From the NCBI GenBank assembly GCA_963696315.1, contig CAVOJU010000027.1, forward strand, positions 12,599 through 76,598: 64,000 bases of DNA. The letters run 5' to 3'. This DNA is from CAWKEY01 sp963696315 (GTDB taxonomy: Bacteria; Pseudomonadota; Gammaproteobacteria; Methylococcales; Methylomonadaceae). The position numbers were made by a program, and so were the translations under genes. Positions 8,325-17,970 of this stretch are shown one piece after another (within the stretch, counting starts at the first letter, position 1; the number at the start of each line of letters is the position of its first letter). The notes below the pieces were generated by a model. The model ran no database searches and was not told the origin of the DNA. It saw only the letters and a list, made by a program, of their open reading frames with translations.

Positions 8325-8620
8325 GGTTTCAAGCGGGAATAATAGGCGGCTACATTGGCGATATCCTGATCGCTTAACGAGCCGGCGATATTATTCATAA
8401 TGTCCGATTTGCGTGTTTTGTCGCGGTATTGCTTGATTGCCGATTGCAGATATTCGGCATCACGCCCTGCCAGCGGTGGAAAAGGCGCGCCGGCAGAGGG
8501 CATTTTAATACCATGACATTGCGAGCAAACCGCCTGAGCAGTGGATTGGCCGGCATAGATGCTGGCCGCTTCAACACCATAGGCAGAAACCAGCGTCATT
8601 ATTAAAACGAACATTCTCAT
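8321..8620 (-). CDS. Monohaem c-type cytochrome, electron carrier for the NirS-like enzyme
   Basis: 99 residues: a signal peptide ending AYGVEA, a CSQCHG haem motif, APFPPLAGRDAEYL, and a C-terminal LSDQDIANVAAYYSRLKP, the pattern of half a cytochrome c4 or a small class I cytochrome. Its ATG overlaps the nirS-like stop (ATGA), and its own stop overlaps the next start, so nirS and both cytochromes are one transcriptional unit. By position it is the nirM-type donor; I leave the symbol blank because the fold is shared by many donors. Confidence 0.85.
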   Translation of the reverse strand: MRMFVLIMTLVSAYGVEAASIYAGQSTAQAVCSQCHGIKMPSAGAPFPPLAGRDAEYLQSAIKQYRDKTRKSDIMNNIAGSLSDQDIANVAAYYSRLKP

Positions 8621-10218
8621 TTTGTTGCCCCTTTCATTTTACTCGCGTTCTCAAACTCATCGGGCGACAGTCCGCGGGTCATGTACTTAACACGGCCGTG
8701 AGAGAAAATACCGGCAGGGCTTTCCATGCCAATCGTGGCCACTTTTTGCAATGAAGTTGAATCATAAACCACGACTTCATCACCGCTGTAACCGGCACTG
8801 ACGTACAGGAATTTGCCATCGGCGCTGTATTCAGGGAAATAGGCATGACCGCCAACATCGAGGGTTTTAACCACTTCCAGGGTTTTCTTGTCGATTAACT
8901 GAATGGTGCGCGCGCGTTTGTCTTTGGAAATAATGTCCACGGCCACATAAGGCGCATTGGCATGCGCGGCTGGCGACTCGGTACCGCCCGAGACGGGGAC
9001 TTGTTTAACGACTTCCATGGTGTCCAGATCCCAAACGCTGACCACGGTTTTTTCGCAGTCGCCAAAATTGGTGCCAAAACCCAAGGTGCGGCCATCGACT
9101 TCAACTGCTGCGCCGCCGCCGACATGCGGTACGCAACCGGCTTCCAGTTTTTTGATGATTTTGCGGTCTTTCAGGTCAATCGCGGCGACGATGCTGTCGT
9201 CATAAGAGGCAATCATCAGTTTTTGACCGCCGTGAGTCAGGAACGCATCATGCAAATGGTGGCCGACGTCGGTGATTTTGGTAACCGGAAAGCCTTCTTT
9301 TAAATCAACTACCCAGACTTGGCCGGCATTTTCCAGCGCGATCGCAAAAATATCATCAAACGGCGTGCCAATGATCATGCCGGAATCCGAAGTCACCATT
9401 TTGCCATCCGGATCAATGCCTTCGAGTTCAAAGGTTTTTAAGGGTTCCAGAGTGTCGGCATCCAGAATCACGGCGTTATGCGGTACGAAAGAGCCCGCCA
9501 TGATGTATTTGCCGTCGCGCGAAACGCCCATGCCTGGACCGTTGTAGCCGGTTTTGACGCTGCGTACGGCCTGCATGGAATACAGATCAACTTTAAAAAT
9601 TTCCGCGGTATCGGTTTTTACATAAGCCCAGCGCGGGTTGGCAGGATTAAAGTCAATAATGTGCGCGGCGGTACCTGTAGGCACTTCGCCGATTTGTTTA
9701 TGGGTGACACTGTTGATGAACACCGCTTTTGAACCGGCGCCGCGTCCATATTTGCCGCGCGCCGCTACGCCAATGACGTTATCCATGCTGTCGATTTCGT
9801 AAGTCGGTTTTGCCGGCAGCGTGCTTTCGTCTTTGACATAGACTTTTAATGAGGATTTGATGTCATCAATGGTCCAGGCCGGATTGTCCAGTTTGGGGGT
9901 GCTTTGCAGGTGTTGGGCCAGGCCGCGGATCTGGTCATCGGATAAACGGCCATAAAACGGAGGCATCAGGGTATCGAAACTGCCGGCCATGATTATAGTG
10001 CGCATGGCCGTAGGACTGCGGCCCTTGAGTGTTTCGGAATTAAGCGCCGGCGCCAGATAGCCGCCATGATCAGAACCGTGACAACTGGCGCAGTTGTTTT
10101 CGTAGAGTTCGTGCATTTTGGCTTTGTCATCGGCTGCGGCTTCTGCGCCCAAGGGCAACAGAACCGCGGTTAGACCGGCAATGACAGATTGCGATAGCAG
10201 TTTTTTTGTTGTTTTCAT
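8617..10218 (-). CDS. nirS: Cytochrome cd1 nitrite reductase family protein (NirS-like, divergent)
   Basis: 533 residues from the ATG at 10,218, which follows a GGAGAG ribosome site; the longer reading to 10,248 is rejected. There is a signal peptide, then a cytochrome c domain with CASCHG at 43-47 and MPPFYGRLSDDQIRGLAQHL. An eight-bladed d1 propeller runs to residue ~520. HIIDFNPANPRWAYV carries the expected proximal histidine, and LHDAFL and CVPHVGGGA carry candidate distal histidines. The family reduces nitrite to NO in the periplasm. The d1 part lacks the classical HDGG-SHRYFM block and has LHDAFL, so a NirN-type role (dihydro-haem d1 dehydrogenase) is the main alternative. The linked cytochromes and nirFDLGH genes fit either. 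Confidence 0.85.
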   Translation of the reverse strand: MKTTKKLLSQSVIAGLTAVLLPLGAEAAADDKAKMHELYENNCASCHGSDHGGYLAPALNSETLKGRSPTAMRTIIMAGSFDTLMPPFYGRLSDDQIRGLAQHLQSTPKLDNPAWTIDDIKSSLKVYVKDESTLPAKPTYEIDSMDNVIGVAARGKYGRGAGSKAVFINSVTHKQIGEVPTGTAAHIIDFNPANPRWAYVKTDTAEIFKVDLYSMQAVRSVKTGYNGPGMGVSRDGKYIMAGSFVPHNAVILDADTLEPLKTFELEGIDPDGKMVTSDSGMIIGTPFDDIFAIALENAGQVWVVDLKEGFPVTKITDVGHHLHDAFLTHGGQKLMIASYDDSIVAAIDLKDRKIIKKLEAGCVPHVGGGAAVEVDGRTLGFGTNFGDCEKTVVSVWDLDTMEVVKQVPVSGGTESPAAHANAPYVAVDIISKDKRARTIQLIDKKTLEVVKTLDVGGHAYFPEYSADGKFLYVSAGYSGDEVVVYDSTSLQKVATIGMESPAGIFSHGRVKYMTRGLSPDEFENASKMKGATK

Positions 10219-10390
10219 GTTCAGGCTCTCCAGGTAGTATTGAATCAATATTATCTAATTAGACTCAAAAGCTCAAGTTTGAATAAGTGTAATTGTTATT
10301 GTTAGCCGTTGGAAACCAAAATCAACGGCAGAATAGAAATAAAAAAGGACAGATAAATCCGCCCTTTACATTGCTTGGCTTCTTGGAAGA

Positions 10391-11682
10391 CTAGAAGCTT
10401 ACGCCTGCCTGCAGCCAGAATTTGTGAGTGTCGCTCTTGCCGAGCAGGCTCCCCTTGTCATCGTAATAGGCATATTTACCTAGCAGCATGTAATGCTTGC
10501 CGAATTTTTTCACGGCAATGGCGTCCCATTCCTGACCATAGTTGATGCTGCTCGTGTCATCATGAAAGTCGTGATAAATGCCTTCGAGCTTTACGCCCAT
10601 GATATTTGTGCCTACAGCGCCGTAGATGTCACGAAGACCGTCGTTGGGTGTAGTTAAGAACTGGTCGGCCCAGCCGTTAAACGCATGCAGCGTGGACAAA
10701 GGTGTTTGAAATACCTGTCCTGTACCTTTGCCGCCCAGTTGTTCCATGCCGACTTTGCCGGTAATTTTGTAGGCAGTCAGCCCGCCCATGATGTGATAGT
10801 AGTCCGCTTGGTAGGAATTAGGATTGCTTCTGAAATCTTCCTGATAGGCATATTCCGCGGTAAACAGCGTCGCGACATTGTCATTCACTGTTGCGCCGCC
10901 ATCAAAGCGCGCGCCATAGGTTTGGTTGGATTTTCCGCTATTGGAGACCCCGTTATAGTCGAGCGATGAGGTGTAATCCAGCAAATACGTATAGGCACTT
11001 AATTTGCCGATATTTTTGATGTCGTAACCGATATTGACAAACTGGCTATCCATGGCGTTTTTGTCTGAGACGATGTCCCTGGAGCTGATCAGGTAGCCGG
11101 CCTGAAACGGTAGTGTTGGGCAATGATTGGTTGGTTACAGTGACTGCATCAAAGGTTTGCTGCATTTGGCGCCAATCGACATCGCCAATAAAACGGTGAT
11201 TGTCCAGAGCGATATGTTGGCGGCCCACTTTAACGGCTGTATCGCTGATGCCGGTGTAATTAATCCAGAATTGATTTAATTCGTGTTGTTGTGGATCGGC
11301 GATGGTTTCGTAACCGGTTTTGCCATTTCTGAGGCTGTTATAGTCGTTGGCGACAATATCCTGATTGCCTTCGTATTCAGAATAAAGCTGGAAGCCGTAA
11401 AATTTCGGGGTTAGATAACCCAGGCGTAAACGGGCAGTTGAAGCATTGCCTGCTTGTTTTTGAGGATTTTTGCTGTCATCGTATTCATAGCGATAGCGTA
11501 GGTCAAACTTGACCTGGCCGTATTTGGCATCGGACTGGCCGAATTTTAAGGCGTTTTCGATGCTTTCATCGATGCTGGCCGAGGCACGTTGTAGCGCCCA
11601 CATACAGGGCTAGCATAAGGGCGGATAGTGCCGTTAAACTTACATCTGACTTTCGGCGGACTATTTGCGGAGATGAAAACAT
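10391..11682 (-). pseudogene. Alginate-export-type outer-membrane porin, two frameshifts
   Basis: Three frames assemble one beta-barrel protein. An ATG at 11,682 after a GAGGA site opens a signal peptide (LSALMLALYVGA). A second frame from about 11,590 gives DESIENALKFGQSDAKYGQVKFDLRYRYEYDDS and KVGRQHIALDNHRFIGDVDWRQMQQTFDAVT. After an extra base near 11,110 a third frame gives QAGYLISSRDIVSDKNAMDSQFVNIGYDIKN and the closing FWLQAGVSF. The GRQ...LDNHRFIG...WRQ signature is that of alginate-export family barrels common in methanotrophs. It lies 170 bp upstream of nirS on the same strand, so a link to nitrite or NO metabolism is possible but unproven. Confidence 0.8.
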
Positions 11683-11824
11683 AGCGGATTTCCTCAAAGG
11701 ATAAAACCATAAAACTTACAATGAGTGCGGTAGTATAGAGAGGAGATAAAAAATCACAACATCAGTAGCAAAAAACAACAGGTTCATGTTGGCTGATGTG
11801 AGTTTGCCGGATTAAACTGGGCAT

Positions 11825-11861
11825 GCTTCTGCACAGGCGGCTGGCGCGCCTATGCAGAAGC
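11825..11861 (-). terminator. Hairpin downstream of gltA
   Basis: Arms at 11,825-11,839 and 11,847-11,861 pair over 15 bases with one mismatch, with a 7-nt loop. It begins 17 bp after the gltA stop. No clear U-tract follows on the minus strand, so it may be a weak or rho-assisted terminator. Confidence 0.6.
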
Positions 11862-11877
11862 GGGGTTTGAAGAGCGT

Positions 11878-13176
11878 TTAGCGTGCGGACTTGGCGGGGA
11901 CGTCGCGTCGCGGTTTGCCGGTATACAGCTGTCTTGGGCGGCCGATTTTTTGTTCAGGATCAGAGATCATTTCATCCCAATTGGCAATCCAGCCTATACT
12001 GCGGCCCATTGCAAAAATGGCCGTGAACATGTTGCTCGGTATGCCCAATGCGCGCAACACGATGCCGGAATAAAAGTCGACATTGGGATACAGTTTTTTC
12101 TCAATGAAGTAGTCATCTTCCAAGGCAATGCGCTCCAGTTCCAGCGCCAGGGCAAACAGTTTGTCATCATGCAAACCGAGCTCGGTCAGCACCTCATGAC
12201 AGGTCTCCCGCATCAGTTTGGCGCGCGGATCATAATGTTTGTAAACGCGATGACCGAAACCCATCAGTCTGAACGGATCGTTTTTATCCTTGGCTCTCTT
12301 GATATAGCTATCGATATTCGAAACATCGCCCATTGCTTCGAGCATATTCAAGACCGCTTCGTTGGCGCCGCCATGGGCTGCGCCCCATAAGCAGGCAATG
12401 CCGGAGGTAACGCAGGCGTAAGGATTGGCGCCGCTGGAACCGGCCAGACGCACGGTTGAGGTTGATGCGTTTTGTTCATGATCGGCATGAAGAATGAGAA
12501 TTCTGTCCAGCGCCCTGACTAATATCGGATTAGGCTTGTACTCTTCGCAGGGATTGCCCAGGAGCATGTGCATAAAATTTTCGACATAACTCAGGGAGTT
12601 ATTCGGATACATGAACGGTAAACCGATGCTGTATTTGTGGCACATGGCCACGATAGTAGGCACTTTGGCAATCAAACGAACGGCACACAGATCGCGATCT
12701 TTCTTGGAATTGATATCCAGCGCATCATGATAAAAAGCTGAGAGGGCGCCGACGACGCCGACCATAATGGCCATGGGATGCGCATCCCGTCGAAAGCCTT
12801 TAAAAAAATTGATCAGCTGTTCATGCACCATGGTGTGGCGGGTAATTTTAGTCTCGAATTGTACCAATTCCTCGCTGGTTGGCAGTTCGGATCTCAACAG
12901 CAGATAGCAGACTTCCAGATAACTGCATTGTTCTGCCAGTTGCTCGATAGGATAGCCGCGGTAAAGCAAAATGCCTTCTTCACCATCGATATACGTGATC
13001 GTTGAGCTACAACTGGCTGTGGAAGTAAAGCCGGGGTCATAGGTGAACATGCCTGTCTGTTTGTACAGGGAATGAACATCTATCACGTCGGGGCCTATAG
13101 TTCCGGATAAAACGGGCAAGCTGTAGGAATGCTCTGTTTCTCCGTCATTTAGTATAATACTGCGCTCTTTAGTCAT
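11878..13176 (-). CDS. gltA: Citrate synthase, hexameric type II
   Basis: 432 residues from MTKERSIILNDGETEHSY; I prefer this ATG at 13,176 over the upstream in-frame start at 13,230 because type II enzymes begin here. Catalytic residues are in place: HADHEQNAS and GAAHGGANEA (both histidines) and VDFYSG (aspartate). It condenses acetyl-CoA and oxaloacetate to citrate in the cytoplasm. The N-terminal domain typical of NADH-regulated Gram-negative enzymes is present (GETEHSYSLPVLSGTIGPDVIDV). A hairpin follows the stop. Intact over 1.3 kb. Confidence 0.96.
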   Translation of the reverse strand: MTKERSIILNDGETEHSYSLPVLSGTIGPDVIDVHSLYKQTGMFTYDPGFTSTASCSSTITYIDGEEGILLYRGYPIEQLAEQCSYLEVCYLLLRSELPTSEELVQFETKITRHTMVHEQLINFFKGFRRDAHPMAIMVGVVGALSAFYHDALDINSKKDRDLCAVRLIAKVPTIVAMCHKYSIGLPFMYPNNSLSYVENFMHMLLGNPCEEYKPNPILVRALDRILILHADHEQNASTSTVRLAGSSGANPYACVTSGIACLWGAAHGGANEAVLNMLEAMGDVSNIDSYIKRAKDKNDPFRLMGFGHRVYKHYDPRAKLMRETCHEVLTELGLHDDKLFALALELERIALEDDYFIEKKLYPNVDFYSGIVLRALGIPSNMFTAIFAMGRSIGWIANWDEMISDPEQKIGRPRQLYTGKPRRDVPAKSAR

Positions 13177-13440
13177 GGAATCGATCTCTGTTTTAAAGGT
13201 TTCGGCCGTGGGTAATATGGCAAAGCTCAATCATTAAACTAAGACAAATCCCCGGTAAAGCCATATTGCAATTGGGTTAAGCAAATCAGCTATGCGCTTA
13301 ACCCGGATTATTGCCCATAGCCAGTAGACAGGTTTGTTGAAGTTTTAGGCTTATTAGCAGCTACTAGCAGGAGTCTCATCGCTTATCTGCAAGGCAAGCA
13401 AAAAATAAGCAAGTAGATGGGCTTATCAGAAAAGTCTGCT

Positions 13441-14070
13441 TTATTTACTGAGGCTTGCCGCTTCGGCCGCTCTGCGGGTGATTTCGGCCCAGTCTTCTGC
13501 ATCCACGAGGTCTGCAGGTGCCATCCAGGAGCCGCCGACACAGGCCACATTGGGTAATGCCAGGTAATCTTTGGCATTATTGGGGATGATGCCGCCCGTA
13601 GGGCAGAAGGTGGCCTGCGGCAGCGGCCCCCCAATAGATTTCAGCATCGGTATGCCGCCCGCTGCTTCAGCGGGGAAAAACTTCATTTCGGTGACGCCTT
13701 TTTCCAGCAAACGCATGACTTCGCTTGGACTGATCACGCCAGGCAAAATAGGTACGCCGGTTTTTAAGGCAGCATCTATCAGGCTTTCGGTAACGCCGGG
13801 GCTCACCAGAAACTCGGAGCCGGCATCGATGGCCAGCTTCAAGGTTGCCAGGTTAATGACCGTGCCGGCACCCACAATCGCGCCCGGCACCTCGGCTTTA
13901 ATTTTTTTGATGGCCTCTATCGCAACGGGTGTGCGCAAGGTAATTTCCAGCACTTTCAAGCCGCCTTCGACCAGGGCCAGGGCCAGGGGCACGGCATGCT
14001 CAAGTTTGTGAATTACCATTACGGGCACCACGGGTGAGGTGTTCATAATCTCTTTAATGGATGCAGTCAT
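13441..14070 (-). CDS. eda: 2-keto-3-deoxy-6-phosphogluconate (KDPG) aldolase
   Basis: 209 residues from MTASIKEIMNTSPVVPVMVI. The class I aldolase signature is present: LEITLRTPVA (catalytic glutamate), GAGTVINL, and the Schiff-base lysine in TEMKFFPAEAAGG, then CPTGGI. It splits KDPG to pyruvate and glyceraldehyde-3-phosphate, the last Entner-Doudoroff step. It follows edd by 66 bp in the same direction, so the pair is an operon. An in-frame start at 14,136 would add an unrelated leader and is rejected. Confidence 0.95.
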   Translation of the reverse strand: MTASIKEIMNTSPVVPVMVIHKLEHAVPLALALVEGGLKVLEITLRTPVAIEAIKKIKAEVPGAIVGAGTVINLATLKLAIDAGSEFLVSPGVTESLIDAALKTGVPILPGVISPSEVMRLLEKGVTEMKFFPAEAAGGIPMLKSIGGPLPQATFCPTGGIIPNNAKDYLALPNVACVGGSWMAPADLVDAEDWAEITRRAAEAASLSK

Positions 14071-14136
14071 TACAGGTCTCGGTTGTATCGGGTTAATAAG
14101 TGCCAGCCTGGAGAAGAACCGGAACGGCGCAAGCAA

Positions 14137-15957
14137 TTAATCGTTAATAAACACATTAGTCGCGCCGGTTTCTGCGGAGGATGCGTTTAGACGGAAACCA
14201 GCGAACAGTTCACGGCCCATGCCATGGTGGTGGTCTTTGGCGCTGTTGACCGCTGGTCTGCGGGCATTGAATTCGGCTTTGTCGACTAATACATTGACCT
14301 CGCCGGTTTCGGTGTTCAGGTAGATCATGTCGCCGTTGCGTACTTTCGCCAGCGGACCGCCATCGGCACATTCCGGGCACATGTGGATAGCCGAAGGCAC
14401 TTTGCCGGATGCGCCGGACATACGGCCATCGGTAATTAAGGCGACCTTGAAGCCTTTATCCTGCAATAGACCGAGAGGCGGCGTCAGTTTATGCAATTCC
14501 GGCATGCCGTTGGATTTTGGCCCCTGGAAGCGGAGAACCGCAATGAAGTCTTTTTCCAGCTCACCACGTCTAAACGCTGCCATCATGTCGTCCTGATCAT
14601 CAAAAACAACCGCCGGCGCTTCCACGACCCGATGCGCTTCTGCAACCGCAGACACTTTGGATACGCCGCGGCCCAGATTGCCGTGTACGACATGCAGGCC
14701 GCCGCCGGCTGCAAAGGGTTTGGCGACGGTGCTGATGACCTCAGGATCCAGCGAGGCTTCAGGGCAGGGCACCCAGCGCAACTGGCCGTCGATGAGTTTG
14801 GGTTCACGAGTGTAATTTTTCATGCCGGGCTCATCGGCAACGGTCAGAATATCTTCGTGCAGGAGGCCGTTGTCGAGCAATTCGGCAATCAGTCTGCCCA
14901 TGCCGCCGGCCGCCTGGAACTGGTTGACATCGGCCGGACCGTTCGGATAGATGCGGGTAAGCAAGGGAATCGCGCGCGACAGGTTGTCAAAATCATCCCA
15001 GTTGATAATGATGCCGGCGGCACGGGCAATCGCGATCAGGTGCATGGTGTGATTGGTTGAACCACCGGTTGCCAGCAAGCCGATGATGGCGTTCAAGATT
15101 GCTTTTTCGTTGATGACGTGGCCGATGGGGCGGAAATCGTTGCCCAGAGCGGTGAATTTCAACACCTGCCGCGCGGCCGCTTTGGTCAGTTCATCACGCA
15201 GCGGCGTATAAGGATTGATGAATGAGCTGCCCGGCAGATGCAAACCCATGATCTCGACCATCATCTGGTTGCTGTTGGCGGTGCCGTAGAACGTACAAGT
15301 ACCGGGGCCGTGATACGATTTTGATTCTGATTCCAGCAGTTCTTCGCGGCCGATTTTGCCTTCTGCATATTTTTGCCGTGCGCGTGATTTTTCCTTGTTG
15401 GTGATGCCGCTGGTCATCGGGCCGGCCGGGACAAATACGGCCGGCAAATGGCCAAAACTCAGGGCGCCCATTAGCAAGCCCGGGACAATTTTGTCGCAGA
15501 CGCCTAAATAGAGCGCGGCATCGAACATGTTGTGGCTCAGGCCGATGGCGGTTGCCATGGCGATGACATCACGGCTGAATAACGACAGTTCCATGCCGGG
15601 TTGGCCCTGGGTGATGCCGTCACACATGGCTGGTACGCCGCCGGCAAACTGGGCAACACCGCCCGCTTCAGCGATGGCTTGTTTGATCAGCGCCGGGAAG
15701 TCTTTGTAAGGTTCGTGGGCGGACAGCATATCGTTATAAGAAGAGATGATGGCGACATCGGCCTTTTTATCGCCCGCCAGATCGATTTTTTCACTGGCGC
15801 TGCACGCCGCAAAGCCGTGAGCCAGGTTGCCGCAGCCGAGCGCGGAACGGTGCGGGCCTTTCTCAACGGCCGCATCCACTCGCGCCAGGTAAATAGCGCG
15901 GCTTTCACGACTGCGTTCAATAACTTGTTCAGTAACTTTTTCTATAACGGGATGCAT
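14137..15957 (-). CDS. edd: 6-phosphogluconate dehydratase
   Basis: 606 residues, full length for Edd. Visible signatures of the IlvD/Edd iron-sulfur dehydratase family include GVPAMCDGITQGQPGMELSL, YLGVCDKIVPG, CTFYGTANSNQM, ATGGSTNHTMHL and DGRMSGASGKVPSAIH. The cysteines of VCDK and of GTC are candidate cluster ligands. It converts 6-phosphogluconate to KDPG. zwf lies 69 bp upstream and eda 66 bp downstream, giving a zwf-edd-eda run. No pgl gene is present between them. Confidence 0.96.
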   Translation of the reverse strand: MHPVIEKVTEQVIERSRESRAIYLARVDAAVEKGPHRSALGCGNLAHGFAACSASEKIDLAGDKKADVAIISSYNDMLSAHEPYKDFPALIKQAIAEAGGVAQFAGGVPAMCDGITQGQPGMELSLFSRDVIAMATAIGLSHNMFDAALYLGVCDKIVPGLLMGALSFGHLPAVFVPAGPMTSGITNKEKSRARQKYAEGKIGREELLESESKSYHGPGTCTFYGTANSNQMMVEIMGLHLPGSSFINPYTPLRDELTKAAARQVLKFTALGNDFRPIGHVINEKAILNAIIGLLATGGSTNHTMHLIAIARAAGIIINWDDFDNLSRAIPLLTRIYPNGPADVNQFQAAGGMGRLIAELLDNGLLHEDILTVADEPGMKNYTREPKLIDGQLRWVPCPEASLDPEVISTVAKPFAAGGGLHVVHGNLGRGVSKVSAVAEAHRVVEAPAVVFDDQDDMMAAFRRGELEKDFIAVLRFQGPKSNGMPELHKLTPPLGLLQDKGFKVALITDGRMSGASGKVPSAIHMCPECADGGPLAKVRNGDMIYLNTETGEVNVLVDKAEFNARRPAVNSAKDHHHGMGRELFAGFRLNASSAETGATNVFIND

Positions 15958-16026
15958 GTTTATTCCTGCGTGTGCGGTTATTCAAGATCGGTACAAGCGG
16001 CAACGCTTGGGTTGCCTGCTCCTGTG

Positions 16027-17496
16027 TTATTCTTCCCAGGCACGGCCGTCTCTGGCCAGCAGGGCGACGGAAGCAACAGGGCCCCAGCTGCCGGCAGGGT
16101 AGGGCCTGGGTGTGGCATTATTATGCGCCCAGGCATCCTGTATGGAATCGATCCAGGCCCAGGCTTGTTCGATTTCCTCGCGGCTCAGGAACAAGGTAGG
16201 GTTGCCGCGCAAGGCTTCCAGAATCAGTTTTTCATAACCGCCGAAAATGCTGTTCTTTTTAAAGTGATCGGAAAAACTTAAATCCAGCTTGGTTTTTTGC
16301 AGCTTAATGTTCTCATCAATACCCGGTATTTTGTTCAGCATCTCAATTTCCACGCCCTCATTGGGTTGCAGGTGAATAATGAGTTTATTGGGCGGCAGTT
16401 CGCGAAAGCTGTCGCTGAAAATATTGTGCGGCAGCTGTTTAAAATAAACGACAATTTCGGTGCGCTTGTTATGCAGGCGTTTACCGGTGCGCAGGTAAAA
16501 CGGTACGCCCGCCCAACGCCAGTTATCGATGTCAACGCGCAAGGCGACAAAGCTTTCCGTGGCGCTTTCGGTATTGGCGCCTTCTTCTTCGAGGTAGCCC
16601 GGTACCGCGGTGCCTCTCATGTAGCCCGCAGTATATTGTCCGCGTACGGTTTTTTCGTCGACGTTATTGGTGGTAATAGGGCGCAGCGCTTTTAGCACCT
16701 TGATTTTCTCGCTGTGGATGCTGTCGGCTTCCAGATTGGCCGGCGGCTCCATGGCGGTGAAGGTCAGAATCTGTAACAGGTGGTTTTGAACCATATCGCG
16801 CAGTTGCCCGGTATGGTCAAAATAATCCCAGCGGCCTTCAATGCCCACTTCTTCTGCAACGGTAATCTGCACATGATCGATGGTATTGTGATTCCAGTTG
16901 GTCGTGAAAATGGAGTTGGCAAAGCGCAGCGCCAGTAAGTTCAGTACCGTTTCTTTGCCCAAATAATGGTCGATACGGTAAACCTGATTTTCGTGGAAGA
17001 CTTCGGCCACGACATCGTTGATCTCTTTGGAGGATTTAAGATCGTGGCCGATTGGTTTTTCCATTACCATGCGGGACTGTTCAGTTAATATCCCGGATTT
17101 ATCGAGGCCCTGGCAGATGTTTTTAAACAAAAAAGGCGCCACGGCAAAATAATTCACCATGATCCTGGATTTTTGGTCAATGACCGCATTCAGTTTTTTG
17201 TACTGATCCAGCTGGGTCAAGTCGATTTGCAGATAAGAAAGCCGGGATGAGAAGCGCTGCCATATCTCGTCATTTATCGCGTTATTTAAAAATGCCTCCA
17301 GGCTGTTGCGCGCAATCGCAACAAACCCAGAACTGTCTTCGGGCAGCCTGTCGATACCGATGATTCGGGTTTCCGCTTCAAGCAAATTCGACTTTTCAAG
17401 GCGATACAATGAAATAAGCAGTTTGCGTTTACTTAAATCGCCAAGCGCTCCATAAATCACTAAATCGCAGGGTTTATAGGTTTTTTTTTCTTTCAT
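16027..17496 (-). CDS. zwf: Glucose-6-phosphate 1-dehydrogenase
   Basis: 489 residues with the Rossmann start CDLVIYGALGDLSKRKLLISLY, the substrate/catalytic motif RIDHYLGKETVLNL, WNHNTIDHVQITVAEEVGIEGR, and the C-terminal WAWIDSIQDAWA. It oxidises glucose-6-phosphate to the lactone and feeds the Entner-Doudoroff genes that follow. A poly-A run follows the start codon. Its promoter must lie in the 474-bp gap upstream (17,497-17,970). Confidence 0.96.
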   Translation of the reverse strand: MKEKKTYKPCDLVIYGALGDLSKRKLLISLYRLEKSNLLEAETRIIGIDRLPEDSSGFVAIARNSLEAFLNNAINDEIWQRFSSRLSYLQIDLTQLDQYKKLNAVIDQKSRIMVNYFAVAPFLFKNICQGLDKSGILTEQSRMVMEKPIGHDLKSSKEINDVVAEVFHENQVYRIDHYLGKETVLNLLALRFANSIFTTNWNHNTIDHVQITVAEEVGIEGRWDYFDHTGQLRDMVQNHLLQILTFTAMEPPANLEADSIHSEKIKVLKALRPITTNNVDEKTVRGQYTAGYMRGTAVPGYLEEEGANTESATESFVALRVDIDNWRWAGVPFYLRTGKRLHNKRTEIVVYFKQLPHNIFSDSFRELPPNKLIIHLQPNEGVEIEMLNKIPGIDENIKLQKTKLDLSFSDHFKKNSIFGGYEKLILEALRGNPTLFLSREEIEQAWAWIDSIQDAWAHNNATPRPYPAGSWGPVASVALLARDGRAWEE

Positions 17497-17970
17497 CGAT
17501 GCTTGCTTTATATGGGATTTTGGCTGGGACTGGGTAGCAAAAAGCGCTCATTCAGTATCGGTACAGCTATTTCATTATCTCAGAAATCAAATCAGGACGC
17601 TACGTTGGATGGCTGTGAGGGAGTTGGGCGGCAAGATCACGATGGCGAATCGATATTTAATTGACAAGGATTCCAGGGTTTTTTATAGTATCGATTCACT
17701 ATTAAAATGAGAGGCTTTTATAAGCGTGGCAGTTTGTTATTTTGCCGGTTGACCGTTTTGACAGAGTACAGGGCAGCCGCTACAAATGCCGATGGCCGTT
17801 CAATACATAGTCGAGGTCATTTACCTGGACGAACGCCCAGTTCGCATGGTGGGAGTTTGTAGCGGCATGAGAACATGCAGTGCCGGTGCAGGTTTTGAGT
17901 GGTGAAGTTTTTTGGATTAACTTTGGTGTCTTCATCGAAGATTTTACACACAATAATAAGGTACAAAAAA
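17497..17970. other. Gene-free stretch upstream of zwf containing a 91-bp inverted-repeat unit
   Basis: No frame here looks coding. It separates two divergent genes and should contain the zwf promoter (minus) and the promoter of the small membrane gene (plus). The main visible structure is the inverted repeat at 17,776-17,866. Confidence 0.5.
17776..17866. repeat. 91-bp unit bounded by 11-bp inverted repeats
   Basis: GCCGCTACAAA at 17,776-17,786 is repeated inverted as TTTGTAGCGGC at 17,856-17,866. The interior has a smaller palindrome around CGAAC...GTTCG. It has the shape of a tiny MITE or of a structured RNA; no target duplication is evident. Confidence 0.5.

Noticed and set aside
10219..10390. 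FNR/NNR-type box upstream of nirS
   Set aside because: TTGAATCAA occurs but without the four-base spacer of TTGAT-N4-ATCAA; not good enough to annotate.
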